Positions 38,990 to 47,912 of a stretch of DNA of 64,000 nt are shown here, one piece after another. This DNA is from Cryomorphaceae bacterium BACL29 MAG-121220-bin8 (GTDB taxonomy: Bacteria; Bacteroidota; Bacteroidia; Flavobacteriales; Flavobacteriaceae), in contig CAJIYP010000003.1 of NCBI GenBank assembly GCA_905181705.1, forward strand, positions 124,001 through 188,000, in the 5' to 3' direction. Position 1 is the first letter of the stretch, and every line of letters begins with the position of its first letter. Made by a program: the position numbers and the translations under genes. The notes below the pieces were generated by a model. The model saw nothing but the letters and a program-made list of their open reading frames with translations. It searched no databases and had not been told where the DNA came from.

Positions 38990-40199
38990 CGATTAATTTA
39001 ATAATTTCTTTGAAAATATCTTTCGAAACCTCAACTTTAGTTTTTAATTTAAACTTTATTATTTCACTTTTATTGTTAATAAAAGTTATTTTATTGGTAT
39101 CATGTTTAAAACCGGCTCCTTTATCATTTAAAGAATTTAGAACGATTGCATTCAATTTTTTTTTCTTTATTTTTTTAATTGCATTTTCAACTTCGTTTTC
39201 AGATTCAAGTGCAAAACCTACTAACAATTGATTTTTTTTCTTTATATCACCTAAATAATTTAAAATATCAATATTTGAAACTAAATCTATGCTTAAATTA
39301 TTGTTATTTTCCTTTTTTATTTTATGTTGAGAAATATTTTTTGGTTTATAATCTGAAACTGCAGCGGATAGAATAGCAATATCTATATCATTAAACAATT
39401 CTTTTGTTGTTTTAAACATCTCATCTGCGCTAGTTACATGAAAGGACTTTATTCTATCACTATTAATAGTTAATGATGTGGGACCAGTAACTAAAAAAAC
39501 TTCTGCACCTAAATTAGCTGCAGTATTAGCAAGAGCAAAACCCATCTTACCCGTTGAAAAATTACCAATAAATCTTACCGGATCAATTTTCTCATATGTA
39601 GGGCCAGCTGTTATTAAAATCTTTTTGCCGTAAAGTTTTTTATCCTTTAAAATATTTGAAGAAACAAATTCTATTATCTGGTTAGGTTCCTGCATCCTAC
39701 CCTCTCCTTCCAATCCACTAGCTAAAAATCCTGAATTTACTGGAATATGAATATTTCCAAAATCAATTAATTTCTTAATATTTAATTTATTTGCCTTATT
39801 CTTATGCATATCTAAATCCATAGCTGGAGCAAAAAAAACTGGGCATTTAGCTGAAAGATATGTTGCAATTAATAAGTTATCAGCTCTAGCAGAGGCCATT
39901 TTAGATAAAGTATTAGCAGTTGCAGGTGCAATAATAATATAATCTGCCCAAAGGGCTAAATCAACATGATTATTCCACAGTTTATTTTGATTATCCTTAT
40001 TAAAAAATTCGGAAAGAACTGGTCTTTTAGATAAAGTAGAAAGTGTTAAAGGAGTTACAAAATCTTTGGAACTAGGAGTCATAATGACTTGAACATTTGC
40101 CTTATTTTTAATCAATAACCTGACTAAAAATGCAGATTTGTATGCTGCTATTCCTCCTGAAATACCTAATAGAATATTTTTTCTATTTAGGATGGACAT
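38982..40199 (-). CDS. coaBC: Bifunctional phosphopantothenoylcysteine decarboxylase / phosphopantothenate-cysteine ligase
   Basis: Two consecutive CoA synthesis steps in one 405-residue protein. The N-terminal CoaC flavoprotein half has ILLGISGGIAAYKSAFLVR, APATANTLSKMASARADNLL and FFAPAMDLDMHKNK. The C-terminal CoaB half has LITAGPTYEKIDPVRFIGNFSTG, ILSAAVSDYKP and LLVGFALESENEVENA. I chose ATG 40199 (MSILNRKNILLGISGG) over an upstream in-frame start inside rpoZ. This gives a two-base gap after rpoZ. Part of the bamD-rpoZ-coaBC-porD-recN block. Confidence 0.95.
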   Translation of the reverse strand: MSILNRKNILLGISGGIAAYKSAFLVRLLIKNKANVQVIMTPSSKDFVTPLTLSTLSKRPVLSEFFNKDNQNKLWNNHVDLALWADYIIIAPATANTLSKMASARADNLLIATYLSAKCPVFFAPAMDLDMHKNKANKLNIKKLIDFGNIHIPVNSGFLASGLEGEGRMQEPNQIIEFVSSNILKDKKLYGKKILITAGPTYEKIDPVRFIGNFSTGKMGFALANTAANLGAEVFLVTGPTSLTINSDRIKSFHVTSADEMFKTTKELFNDIDIAILSAAVSDYKPKNISQHKIKKENNNNLSIDLVSNIDILNYLGDIKKKNQLLVGFALESENEVENAIKKIKKKKLNAIVLNSLNDKGAGFKHDTNKITFINNKSEIIKFKLKTKVEVSKDIFKEIIKLIDE

Positions 40200-40201
40200 C
40201 T

Positions 40202-40525
40202 TTATTCTTTGATTTCTGTATTTCTGTAGTATATTTTCTCCAACAACCAATTTTCAATTGCCATAGCATGAGCTTTGGGTAGTTTTTCATAGAATTTAGA
40301 AACTTCTATTTGTTCTTTGTTTTCAAATATCTCATCTAGACTCTCTGTTGGACTTGCAAATTCTTCAAGTTTATCTAATAATTCTTTTTTAATATCCTCA
40401 TTAATTTGAATGGTTCTTTTGGATATTATAGAAATAGCTTCGTATATATTGTCAGTTTTTGCATCAACAATATTTCTATCGTAAGTAATTGTACTTAATG
40501 GGGCATCGGTTTTTTTAAAATCCAT
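40202..40525 (-). CDS. rpoZ: DNA-directed RNA polymerase omega subunit, Bacteroidota type
   Basis: Small RNA polymerase assembly subunit, 107 residues. The start MDFKKTDAPLSTITYDRNIV and the block YEAISIISKRTIQIN (the omega helix with arginine and alanine/serine pattern) match the Bacteroidota RpoZ-like family, as does the conserved position between bamD and coaBC. The C-terminal ENKEQIEVSKFYEKLPK...AIENWLLE is typical of the phylum. Similarity to E. coli omega is low, so the family call rests on context as well. Confidence 0.88.
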   Translation of the reverse strand: MDFKKTDAPLSTITYDRNIVDAKTDNIYEAISIISKRTIQINEDIKKELLDKLEEFASPTESLDEIFENKEQIEVSKFYEKLPKAHAMAIENWLLEKIYYRNTEIKE

Positions 40526-40549
40526 AATAACTTTATTAGATGAAATTAA

Positions 40550-41353
40550 TTATTTTGCAAATGTAGTAATTTCTGAGTCGATAGACTCAATCAATTTACT
40601 TGATTTATCACTATACTTTGATTCCGGATAAACTTCTAATAATTCATCATAAACATTTTTTGCATTTTTCAATCTTTCTAGTTTTTTTGAATCAATACTG
40701 TTTATTGCTAGTTCATAGGAGGAATCTAGTAAGTAATACAAAGCATCTTCTCTGTAGGGGGTCCCAGGATAATCAGAAATAAAATCATCTAAAACTATTA
40801 TTGCTGATTTATAATCTCTAATTGTATTGTATTGTTTTGCAATTTCAAAAGCTTTAAATTCTAGCTTTATTCTAAGTTCTTGAACTAAATCATTTGCTGA
40901 GGACATTCTCTCAGAATTTGGGTACCTATTTATAAATTCTTGTAGTTTATCTACTGCGTCGCTAGTCTCTTTTTGATCTAAACTATGAACACGTGCAAGT
41001 TTATAATAGGAGAATGCTGACAAGTAATTTGCATCTTCAACTTTATCACTTAAAGGATAAGCCTTAGAAAAACTTTCAAATTCAAAAGCTGCAGTAAGAT
41101 AATTTTTAGTGTTTAGAAGACAATTTGCATAAAAAAAAGTGATTCTTTCTCCTTGGGGTTTGCCCCTGTACTTGGGTTTGATTTGTTCAAACAATCTACT
41201 TGCTCTTCTAAATTCTTGATTTTCATAATACATTTCAGCTAAGTCATACTTAGTTTTAATATCATCACTTTTAAGCGCTTTTTGAAAATCATTGCATGAA
41301 AAGGAGATACTAACTAATAGTATTAAAAAAAAAGTATATAATTTATTTAGCAT
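40550..41353 (-). CDS. bamD: Outer membrane protein assembly factor BamD
   Basis: Lipoprotein of the BAM complex, which folds barrels such as the TonB receptors in this window. The 267-residue chain has a lipobox (LVSISFSCN, Cys20) and about five TPR-like helical repeats: ALKSDDIKTKYDLAEMYYEN, RASRLFEQIKPKYRGKPQGE, AAFEFESFSKAYPLSDKVEDA and NRYPNSERMSSA. It lies 43 bases after dapA and 24 before rpoZ, the usual Bacteroidota order. Confidence 0.92.
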   Translation of the reverse strand: MLNKLYTFFLILLVSISFSCNDFQKALKSDDIKTKYDLAEMYYENQEFRRASRLFEQIKPKYRGKPQGERITFFYANCLLNTKNYLTAAFEFESFSKAYPLSDKVEDANYLSAFSYYKLARVHSLDQKETSDAVDKLQEFINRYPNSERMSSANDLVQELRIKLEFKAFEIAKQYNTIRDYKSAIIVLDDFISDYPGTPYREDALYYLLDSSYELAINSIDSKKLERLKNAKNVYDELLEVYPESKYSDKSSKLIESIDSEITTFAK

Positions 41354-41396
41354 AACACAAATTTAATTTAAAAAAAGAAAGTAAATATAAAAACTA

Positions 41397-42287
41397 CTAT
41401 GAATTTTCTGAAATAAACTTTTCTATTTTAATAAAAAGTTGATTTGAAACTGGAACTAATGGTAATCTCAAGTAGTTTTCACTAAGATTAATCACAGAAA
41501 GTGCAGCCTTAATACCAGCTGGATTACCTTCATCGAAAAGTAATTTCAAAAATGGTTCTATTGATTCTAGGTTATAATAAGTCTCATTACTCTTTCCCTT
41601 TAGTGCAGAATTAATAAGTTTAGTAAACAGCTTAGGAATGCATCCAGCAGCAACAGAAATTACGCCGTCTGCACCATTTAAAATACTAATTGGAGCAGTT
41701 TCATCATCACCAGAAATAATTAAAAAATGATCTGGTTTGTTCTTAATTAATCTTTTCATTTGAACCATATCTCTTGCAGCTTCTTTTATTCCAATTATAT
41801 TTTTATTACTATTTGCCAATCTAATTGTAGTTTCAGGATCTAAATTACAGCTAGTTCTACCTGGGACATTATATAAAATAATTGGAATTTTTGAAGAATT
41901 TGCAACTGAACAAAAATGCTTAAAAAGACCTTCTTGACTAGGTTTATTATAATAAGGTGTTACTGAAAGAATAGCAGAAAATCCCTCGAGATTAGAATTT
42001 ATAATATATTCAACTAAAGATGCAGTATCATTAGAACCAATACCAATAATTAAAGGAACTCGTCCCCTATTAGCAGTAATGAAAGCTTTTCTACATTCTA
42101 TTTTTTCTTTTTCTGTCAATGTTGAAGACTCCCCTGTTGTTCCTTGAACAACTATATAATTCACTCCCCCATTTATTACATAATCAACCAATTTTATAAT
42201 CGAATTAAAATCGATGGAAAAATCAACTTTAAATGGTGTAATTATTGCTACACCTGTTCCTTTTAGATTTTCAATCAGATTAATCAT
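41397..42287 (-). CDS. dapA: 4-hydroxy-tetrahydrodipicolinate synthase
   Basis: Condenses pyruvate with aspartate semialdehyde in lysine and meso-diaminopimelate synthesis. The 296-residue TIM barrel has GTTGESSTL (Thr50-Thr51), Tyr139 and Arg144 in ILYNVPGRTS and Schiff-base Lys168 in GIKEAARDMVQM. Its start overlaps the upstream DUF6913 gene by four bases (ATGA), indicating coupling. The diaminopimelate epimerase gene dapF is elsewhere in the window. Confidence 0.96.
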   Translation of the reverse strand: MINLIENLKGTGVAIITPFKVDFSIDFNSIIKLVDYVINGGVNYIVVQGTTGESSTLTEKEKIECRKAFITANRGRVPLIIGIGSNDTASLVEYIINSNLEGFSAILSVTPYYNKPSQEGLFKHFCSVANSSKIPIILYNVPGRTSCNLDPETTIRLANSNKNIIGIKEAARDMVQMKRLIKNKPDHFLIISGDDETAPISILNGADGVISVAAGCIPKLFTKLINSALKGKSNETYYNLESIEPFLKLLFDEGNPAGIKAALSVINLSENYLRLPLVPVSNQLFIKIEKFISENS

Positions 42288-42799
42288 TTTATCATATTTA
42301 AATATTTAATCAACTCAGCTTTAAAATTATTATATTTTTTAATTTTTTCAGAAAAAATTAAATCATTTAATTTTGAATCAACAGACTCAAAACCTACTCT
42401 AAATTTTGCATTAGTTTTTGATGAGAGTAATGTTAAAAATCGGTTTGATTTAAAAAAATTAATTAATAAATCGTATTCAAAGGAAATAAATTCTAAAGAA
42501 TCCTTACCACAAATATTCCCATAAAACGACACACATTTAGGAGTAATATTCATTGATGAAAAAACATTAAATATATTTTTATTCTCTTGAAATGTTATAA
42601 TCTTCAAATCTTTTTCTTTTAGTCCTAAAGCTTTAGCTAAATCAATGAAATTTTCAACAGAAATTGGAAAAGAAGGATCAATAATGCAAGCTAACGTTCT
42701 AATTGGATTGGGCTTAGATCTTTGCTCAGAAGAAAGTTTCCTCAAAGATTTTTCAATCTTTTTATTTAATAATTTATTATGTAGTGATTGAAAAATCAT
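42284..42799 (-). CDS. DUF6913-family protein, function unknown
   Basis: 171-residue cytoplasmic protein without signal or membrane segments. It starts FQSLHNKLLNKKIEKSLRKL and has LACIIDPSFPISVENFIDLAKALG and IITFQENKN, a pattern I recognise as the DUF6913 family found beside dapA in Flavobacteriia. Overall secondary structure suggests an alpha/beta fold, possibly glycosyltransferase- or nucleotidyl-like, but no catalytic motif is visible. Four-base overlap with dapA makes a link to lysine or diaminopimelate synthesis, or to its expression, reasonable but unproven. Confidence 0.75.
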   Translation of the reverse strand: MIFQSLHNKLLNKKIEKSLRKLSSEQRSKPNPIRTLACIIDPSFPISVENFIDLAKALGLKEKDLKIITFQENKNIFNVFSSMNITPKCVSFYGNICGKDSLEFISFEYDLLINFFKSNRFLTLLSSKTNAKFRVGFESVDSKLNDLIFSEKIKKYNNFKAELIKYLNMIK

Positions 42800-42835
42800 A
42801 TCTTTAAAACTTTTGCAAAATTACATATTTCATCT

Positions 42836-43612
42836 TTGAAAACTAGATTATATATAAATAATATAAAATTTAAACTTATTGTTTTATCTATAACAACTGT
42901 TTTTTTTTCATGTAATAGTGTCGACCATCAAATTAATGATGTTAGGTATGAAAACATAAAAATCTATGAACCTTACTCAAAAAATAAAGATTTAGAAAAA
43001 TTAATCAGTCCCTACAGAGAAAAATTAAAAGAATTAGAAAAAGTTTTAGGTTACTCGGCAAAATCATTAAGTATTAGAGAGGGTGAATTAGAGTCTACTT
43101 TAGGAAATCTAATAGCAGATATATTAATCGAGGAATCAAATCCAGTTTTCTATGATATTACTTCAAAAAATATTGATTTTTGTTTATTGAACTTTGGGGG
43201 GGTGAGAGGTTCACTAAATAAAGGAAACATAACTCAACATGATCTTTTCACTATAATGCCGTTTAATAACACATCTACCGTTGTTAAATTAAGTGGTAAA
43301 AAAGTCTTAGAATTATTACAATATTTTAATATTGAAAATTTAGCTCATCCAGTTTCTGGAATAAAAGTTGAATTTGAAGAAGAAAAATTGAATAAAGTTA
43401 CAATCCAAAATAAAAAATTTGATATCAATAAAACATATTATGTTTTAACCTCAAATTATTGTCAAGAGGGGGGTGATAGAATGAATTTTTTTAAAAATCC
43501 CTTAGAATTATATTCATTAAACACAAATATTAGAGAAGTTTTAATAAATTATATTTCAAAAAAAAAAGTTATTCATAGTAATATTGACGGTAGGATTAAA
43601 AGAATTAAATGA
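42836..43612 (+). CDS. 5'-nucleotidase C-terminal-domain lipoprotein
   Basis: 258-residue lipoprotein (LSITTVFFSCN, lipid Cys26) that consists only of the C-terminal domain of the UshA-type 5'-nucleotidase family. Visible blocks are SIREGELESTLGNLIADILIE, FCLLNFGGVRGSLNKGNITQ, DLFTIMPFNNTSTVVKLSGK and SNYCQEGGDRMNFF. The metallophosphatase domain is in the next gene, overlapping by four bases. Starts are all TTG; I chose 42836 because 42788 would overlap the divergent gene head-to-head. The pair probably hydrolyses nucleotides outside the inner membrane. Confidence 0.85.
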   Translation: MKTRLYINNIKFKLIVLSITTVFFSCNSVDHQINDVRYENIKIYEPYSKNKDLEKLISPYREKLKELEKVLGYSAKSLSIREGELESTLGNLIADILIEESNPVFYDITSKNIDFCLLNFGGVRGSLNKGNITQHDLFTIMPFNNTSTVVKLSGKKVLELLQYFNIENLAHPVSGIKVEFEEEKLNKVTIQNKKFDINKTYYVLTSNYCQEGGDRMNFFKNPLELYSLNTNIREVLINYISKKKVIHSNIDGRIKRIK

Positions 43613-44517
43613 ACAGAAGATACTTTTTAGACAAAATAAAATCGACTACAATTATTGGTTTATCTTTTCCAATACTTGGATTTAATGATGAAAGTTTTAT
43701 TAGAAAAAAAATAACCATTCTACATACAAATGATGTTCATAGTCATATTGACTCTTTTCCCTCAGATGATCCGTTAAATCCAAATGGAGGTGGAGTAATT
43801 GCAAGAGCAAATATTATAAATAAAATTAAAAAAGATAATCCCAATACTCTTGTTCTTGATGCTGGTGATATATTTCAAGGCACTCCATACTATAATTACT
43901 TTGGAGGTGAGATAGAACTTAAATTAATGAGTAAAATGGGTTACAATGCCTGCACTATTGGAAATCATGAATTTGATAACGGATTAAAAAAGCTGTCAGA
44001 ATCATTAAAATATGCTAATTTTTCTTTTATAAATTCAAATTATGTCTTTAAAAATACTCCAATAGAAAATAAAATTAAGAAATATGAAATTCATATTATT
44101 GATGGAATAAAAATTGGAATTTTCGGATTAGGAATTGAATTAAAAGGATTGGTTGAAAAAAAATTATTTGATGGAGTAAAGTATCTTGATCCAATTGAAA
44201 TAACAAATGATATTACAAATAAACTTAAAAACGAGTTCAAGTGCGACTTAATAATTTGTTTATCACACTTAGGGTTTAGTTATAATAAAAAAGATATAAT
44301 TTCTGATTTAATATTAGCTAAAAAAACAAAAAACATTGATTTAATTATAGGTGGTCATACTCATACTTTTATGAATAAACCTGTGAAGATTAAAAATTTA
44401 AGTGGAAAAAATGTTATTATAAATCAAGTTGGATGTTTTGGGATTAATATTGGTAAAATAGATTTTTATTTAACCGAAAAAAAAATTGTTGAAAAAAGTA
44501 GTTCAATTAAAGTTTAG
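43609..44517 (+). CDS. UshA-type metallophosphatase domain protein, Tat signal
   Basis: 302-residue metallophosphatase. Motifs in order: ILHTNDVHSHID (metal site), VLDAGDIFQGTPYYNYFGG, TIGNHEFDNG, ICLSHLGFSYN and LIIGGHTHTFM, a complete two-metal site of the 5'-nucleotidase family. The N-terminus NRRYFLDKIKSTTIIGLSFP looks like a twin-arginine signal. It lacks the C-terminal substrate domain, which is the preceding gene, so together they make one split enzyme. Its end overlaps the convergent ligA by 11 bases. Confidence 0.88.
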   Translation: MNRRYFLDKIKSTTIIGLSFPILGFNDESFIRKKITILHTNDVHSHIDSFPSDDPLNPNGGGVIARANIINKIKKDNPNTLVLDAGDIFQGTPYYNYFGGEIELKLMSKMGYNACTIGNHEFDNGLKKLSESLKYANFSFINSNYVFKNTPIENKIKKYEIHIIDGIKIGIFGLGIELKGLVEKKLFDGVKYLDPIEITNDITNKLKNEFKCDLIICLSHLGFSYNKKDIISDLILAKKTKNIDLIIGGHTHTFMNKPVKIKNLSGKNVIINQVGCFGINIGKIDFYLTEKKIVEKSSSIKV

Positions 44518-46513
44518 AGTTTGTCATACCAATTAAATCATTTTCTGAAATAATTGGTATGCCTAACTTATTAACTTTTAATAATTTACTTGGTCCAATA
44601 TTATCTCCCCCCAACAAAAAATTTGTTTTTGATGAAATAGAAGAGGATACTTTTCCACCATTGTCTTCAATTATATTTTTTAATTCATCTCTAGAGTGAT
44701 TCTTGAATATACCAGATATAACGAAAATATTATGAGATAAAATATTATGTTTCTGAGTGCTTTTTTCCATTATTTCGAACTGAAGACCAAGTTCTTTTAG
44801 TTTATTTATTATATATATATTTTGATCAATTTTAAAAAAATCAATTATACTTTCTGATATTCTATCTCCAATTTCATCAACCAGCAGTAAATCATCTAGT
44901 TTTTGAGTCATTAAATTATCAATAGATTTGAATTCTTTAGCTAATTTTTTTGATACTGTTTGACCTACATATCTAATTCCTAAGGCAAATAAGACTCTTT
45001 CAAAAGGAATTTTCTTCGACTCTTCTAATCCGATAAATATATTATTGATTGATTTTTCAGCCATTCTTTCAAGAGTCATTAAGTCATCTCTTTTTAAATT
45101 ATACAAATCAGAGTAATTTGAAATTAAGCCACCTTTGTATAACAATTCAATGGTTTCTTTTCCTAATCCATTTATATCCAAAGCCTTTCTAGATATAAAA
45201 TGCTGAATTCTTCCAGTAATTTGAGGTGGACAATTATAGTAGTTTAAACAATAATGATGAGATTCTGATTCGTTTCTAGATAAAATTTTAAAACATGAAG
45301 GACAATTCTCAATAAATTTAATTTTTTTAGAATTTAAATCTCTTTTATTTAAATCAACTCCTACAATTTTAGGAATAATCTCACCTCCTTTTTCAACAGA
45401 TACTAAATCATTGATATGCAAATCAAATTTATTAATTTGATCTTCATTGTGCAGAGATGCTCTTTTTACATATGTTCCTCCTAGAAGAACTGGTTCAAGG
45501 TTGGCAACTGGGGTTATCGCTCCAGTTCTTCCAACTTGATAAGAAACACTCAATAATTTTGTTGAAATCTGTTCTGCTTTATATTTATATGCTATGGACC
45601 ATCTTGGATACTTTGAAGTAAAGCCTAACTCTTTCTGGTAATTAATATCATTGACTTTTATAACTATACCATCAATTTCGTAGTTCAAATCATTCTTTCT
45701 TAATTCCCAATAATTGATGTATTTATAAACGTCTTCAATATTATTACAAAGTTTATAAGTATTAGATATGTTAAAGCCCCAATCTAATGCGCTAATTAAA
45801 TAATCATTTTGAGTTTTACAATTTTCTTCATATGTAACAATTTGATACAAAAAACATTTAAGAGGCCTTGTTGATACTTCAGAACTATCTTGTAATTTTA
45901 AACTTCCAGAAGCTGTGTTTCTGGGATTCATATATGGGTCCAAGCCTTCAATTAACCTTTTTTTATTCATTTCAAGAAAATCTTTTTTTTCTATAACTAT
46001 CTCTCCTCTTATTTGAAATTTATTTGGAAATGAACCCTTCAGTTTTAAGGGGATGGTTCTTATAGTTTTAATATTTTCTGTAACATCATCCCCTTGTACT
46101 CCATCCCCTCTTGTGACAGCCTTGATAAGTTTTCCATTTTCATAAGTTAAATTTATTGAAACACCATCAAATTTTAATTCACATAAAAACTCAAGATTAC
46201 CATCACCTATATTTTTAAAAATTCTGTCATTCCAAATCTCAAGATCTTCTTTTGAATAAGAGTTATCTAATGAATACATGGGAAAATCATGCTTAATGGA
46301 ATTAAAATTTTTTATTACTGCTCCACCTACTCTGTTTGTTGGGGAATTTTCATCATAAAATTCTGGGAATTTATTTTCAAGATTTATTAAATCTCTTAGT
46401 TTTATATCAAAATCATAATCACTTATTACAGGGCTATCTAAAACATAGTAATTATAACTATGTAGATGTAACTCGTCTCTCAACTTTTCTATATTTTTCT
46501 GTACTGATTTCAT
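44507..46513 (-). CDS. ligA: NAD-dependent DNA ligase
   Basis: Seals nicks in replication and repair. The 668-residue protein has domain Ia, then the adenylation domain with Lys114 in CELKFDGVSINL, the OB-fold, a four-Cys zinc finger (CPSCFKIL...CLNYYNCPPQ), helix-hairpin-helix repeats (LLLVDEIGDRISESI) and a C-terminal BRCT domain (IFVISGIFKNHSRDELK). Its start overlaps the prmC stop by one base (TAATG). Confidence 0.97.
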   Translation of the reverse strand: MKSVQKNIEKLRDELHLHSYNYYVLDSPVISDYDFDIKLRDLINLENKFPEFYDENSPTNRVGGAVIKNFNSIKHDFPMYSLDNSYSKEDLEIWNDRIFKNIGDGNLEFLCELKFDGVSINLTYENGKLIKAVTRGDGVQGDDVTENIKTIRTIPLKLKGSFPNKFQIRGEIVIEKKDFLEMNKKRLIEGLDPYMNPRNTASGSLKLQDSSEVSTRPLKCFLYQIVTYEENCKTQNDYLISALDWGFNISNTYKLCNNIEDVYKYINYWELRKNDLNYEIDGIVIKVNDINYQKELGFTSKYPRWSIAYKYKAEQISTKLLSVSYQVGRTGAITPVANLEPVLLGGTYVKRASLHNEDQINKFDLHINDLVSVEKGGEIIPKIVGVDLNKRDLNSKKIKFIENCPSCFKILSRNESESHHYCLNYYNCPPQITGRIQHFISRKALDINGLGKETIELLYKGGLISNYSDLYNLKRDDLMTLERMAEKSINNIFIGLEESKKIPFERVLFALGIRYVGQTVSKKLAKEFKSIDNLMTQKLDDLLLVDEIGDRISESIIDFFKIDQNIYIINKLKELGLQFEIMEKSTQKHNILSHNIFVISGIFKNHSRDELKNIIEDNGGKVSSSISSKTNFLLGGDNIGPSKLLKVNKLGIPIISENDLIGMTNSKL

Positions 46514-47349
46514 TAAATACGAGCCTTTATCATTCTATTTTTTGATCGAAAATCATTTTTATGTTCAATATCGTAAAAACCTTCTTTATTTAAAAGTTTT
46601 GAAACACCTTCCAGCATTAATTCATTAATTTCAAAAAAAATATTTCCATTATTATTTAAATTCCCTTTTGCGAATTCAATTATTTTTTGATAAAAATATA
46701 ATGGATTTTTATTTTCAACAAATAATGCTTTATGAGGTTCATAAAGTAAAACATTTTTTTTCATTATTTTTTTTTCATCCAATGTTATGTAAGGGGGATT
46801 AGAAACTATCACATCAAAACTCTTATTGGATTTAATTGAACTTATATCTTGAATTTCGAATAAAGCCTTTACCTTATTTTTTAATGCATTAGATCTAGCA
46901 ATATCTAAAATTTTGTTATCAATATCCCATGCTGTAACATTACATGAGTTGGAAAATTTAGCTAAAGAAACAGCTATACATCCACTCCCTGTACCTATAT
47001 CTAGTATTGATTTGTTTGGGGGTAAATCACTTAAAATCCAAGAAACTAATTCTTCTGTTTCAGGTCTAGGGATTAAAACGTTTTGATTCAAAAAAAAATT
47101 TAAGCCCATAAACTCTGCAACACCTATAACATACTGAATTGGCATATTTTTTTCAAGAAGATGAATTGCTTTGAATAAATAAGATTTATGAGAATGATGA
47201 ATTTGATATTCGGGGTTTAATATGTATTTCATTCTATTGACTTTGCAATAATGCTCAATTATCCAGAAAAAAAACTCCTCTAATTCGTTGTGATCTATTT
47301 TTAAACTTAACGTTTTAAAAAATAACTTATGATATTCAATTAAGGTCAT
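46513..47349 (-). CDS. prmC: Release factor glutamine methyltransferase
   Basis: Methylates the glutamine of the GGQ motif in RF1 and RF2, thus acting on the prfB product in this window. The 278-residue protein has VLIPRPETEELVSW, the SAM motif ILDIGTGSGCIAVSLA and the catalytic VIVSNPPYITLDE. ATG 47349 is chosen; the longer frame from 47379 overlaps the GNAT gene, whereas 47349 gives a one-base TAATG overlap. The gene ends with the same one-base overlap with ligA. Confidence 0.94.
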   Translation of the reverse strand: MTLIEYHKLFFKTLSLKIDHNELEEFFFWIIEHYCKVNRMKYILNPEYQIHHSHKSYLFKAIHLLEKNMPIQYVIGVAEFMGLNFFLNQNVLIPRPETEELVSWILSDLPPNKSILDIGTGSGCIAVSLAKFSNSCNVTAWDIDNKILDIARSNALKNKVKALFEIQDISSIKSNKSFDVIVSNPPYITLDEKKIMKKNVLLYEPHKALFVENKNPLYFYQKIIEFAKGNLNNNGNIFFEINELMLEGVSKLLNKEGFYDIEHKNDFRSKNRMIKARI

Positions 47350-47843
47350 TACAGTTCCTTTAACATCCATACAGGACATGATGTATGCCCTGTATTTCCC
47401 AAGGGCTGGTTTATATACTTAAAACCTTGAGATAAATACAGGTTTTGAGCTGAATTCATATTATTCATTGTTTCTATGTAACACTTTTCATAACTAAAAT
47501 TTATTGCCTCACTCAAACATATTTTAATCATTTTTTTACCCAAACCAATACCTCTTGCTTGTTTTAAAAAATACATTTTTTGTAGTTCACAAATATTTTC
47601 TTTAGAATTTTTCAATTTCGAAATTCCTGCTCCACCAAAAATTTTATTATCTTTTAAAATTAAATAATAAACACTCCTTAAATTTTGATATGCATTACTC
47701 ATTTTTTTTAATTCAGGATCACTTAAAGCAGTACCTTTTTTAGGAACACCAAATTCAATCATTACCGATGATAAAACATCATAAAGTTCTTTGTTATCAA
47801 TATTTGTGACTTTTCTTATAATCCACTTAGAATTTTCTTCCAT
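47349..47843 (-). CDS. GNAT-family N-acetyltransferase
   Basis: 164-residue acetyltransferase with the GNAT acetyl-CoA loop QKMYFLKQARGIGLGKKMIK (Q/RxxGxG/A as ARGIGLGK) and the C-terminal LYLSQGFKYINQPLGNTGH. The start WIIRKVTNIDNKELYDVL is a common layout of this group. The acceptor substrate is unknown. It leads the GNAT-prmC-ligA unit with one-base overlaps. Confidence 0.85.
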   Translation of the reverse strand: MEENSKWIIRKVTNIDNKELYDVLSSVMIEFGVPKKGTALSDPELKKMSNAYQNLRSVYYLILKDNKIFGGAGISKLKNSKENICELQKMYFLKQARGIGLGKKMIKICLSEAINFSYEKCYIETMNNMNSAQNLYLSQGFKYINQPLGNTGHTSCPVWMLKEL

Positions 47844-47852
47844 TTTTTAGAT

Positions 47853-47860
47853 TATTTTTG
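47853..47860 (+). promoter_or_regulatory. Possible -7 promoter element for ribD
   Basis: TATTTTTG, an exact TAnnTTTG match in the divergent gap, 52 bases before the ribD ATG. Confidence 0.35.
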
Positions 47861-47912
47861 TGTTGTGAAGATACGTCATATATATAATAGAGAAAACTTC
47901 AATTATTAAATA

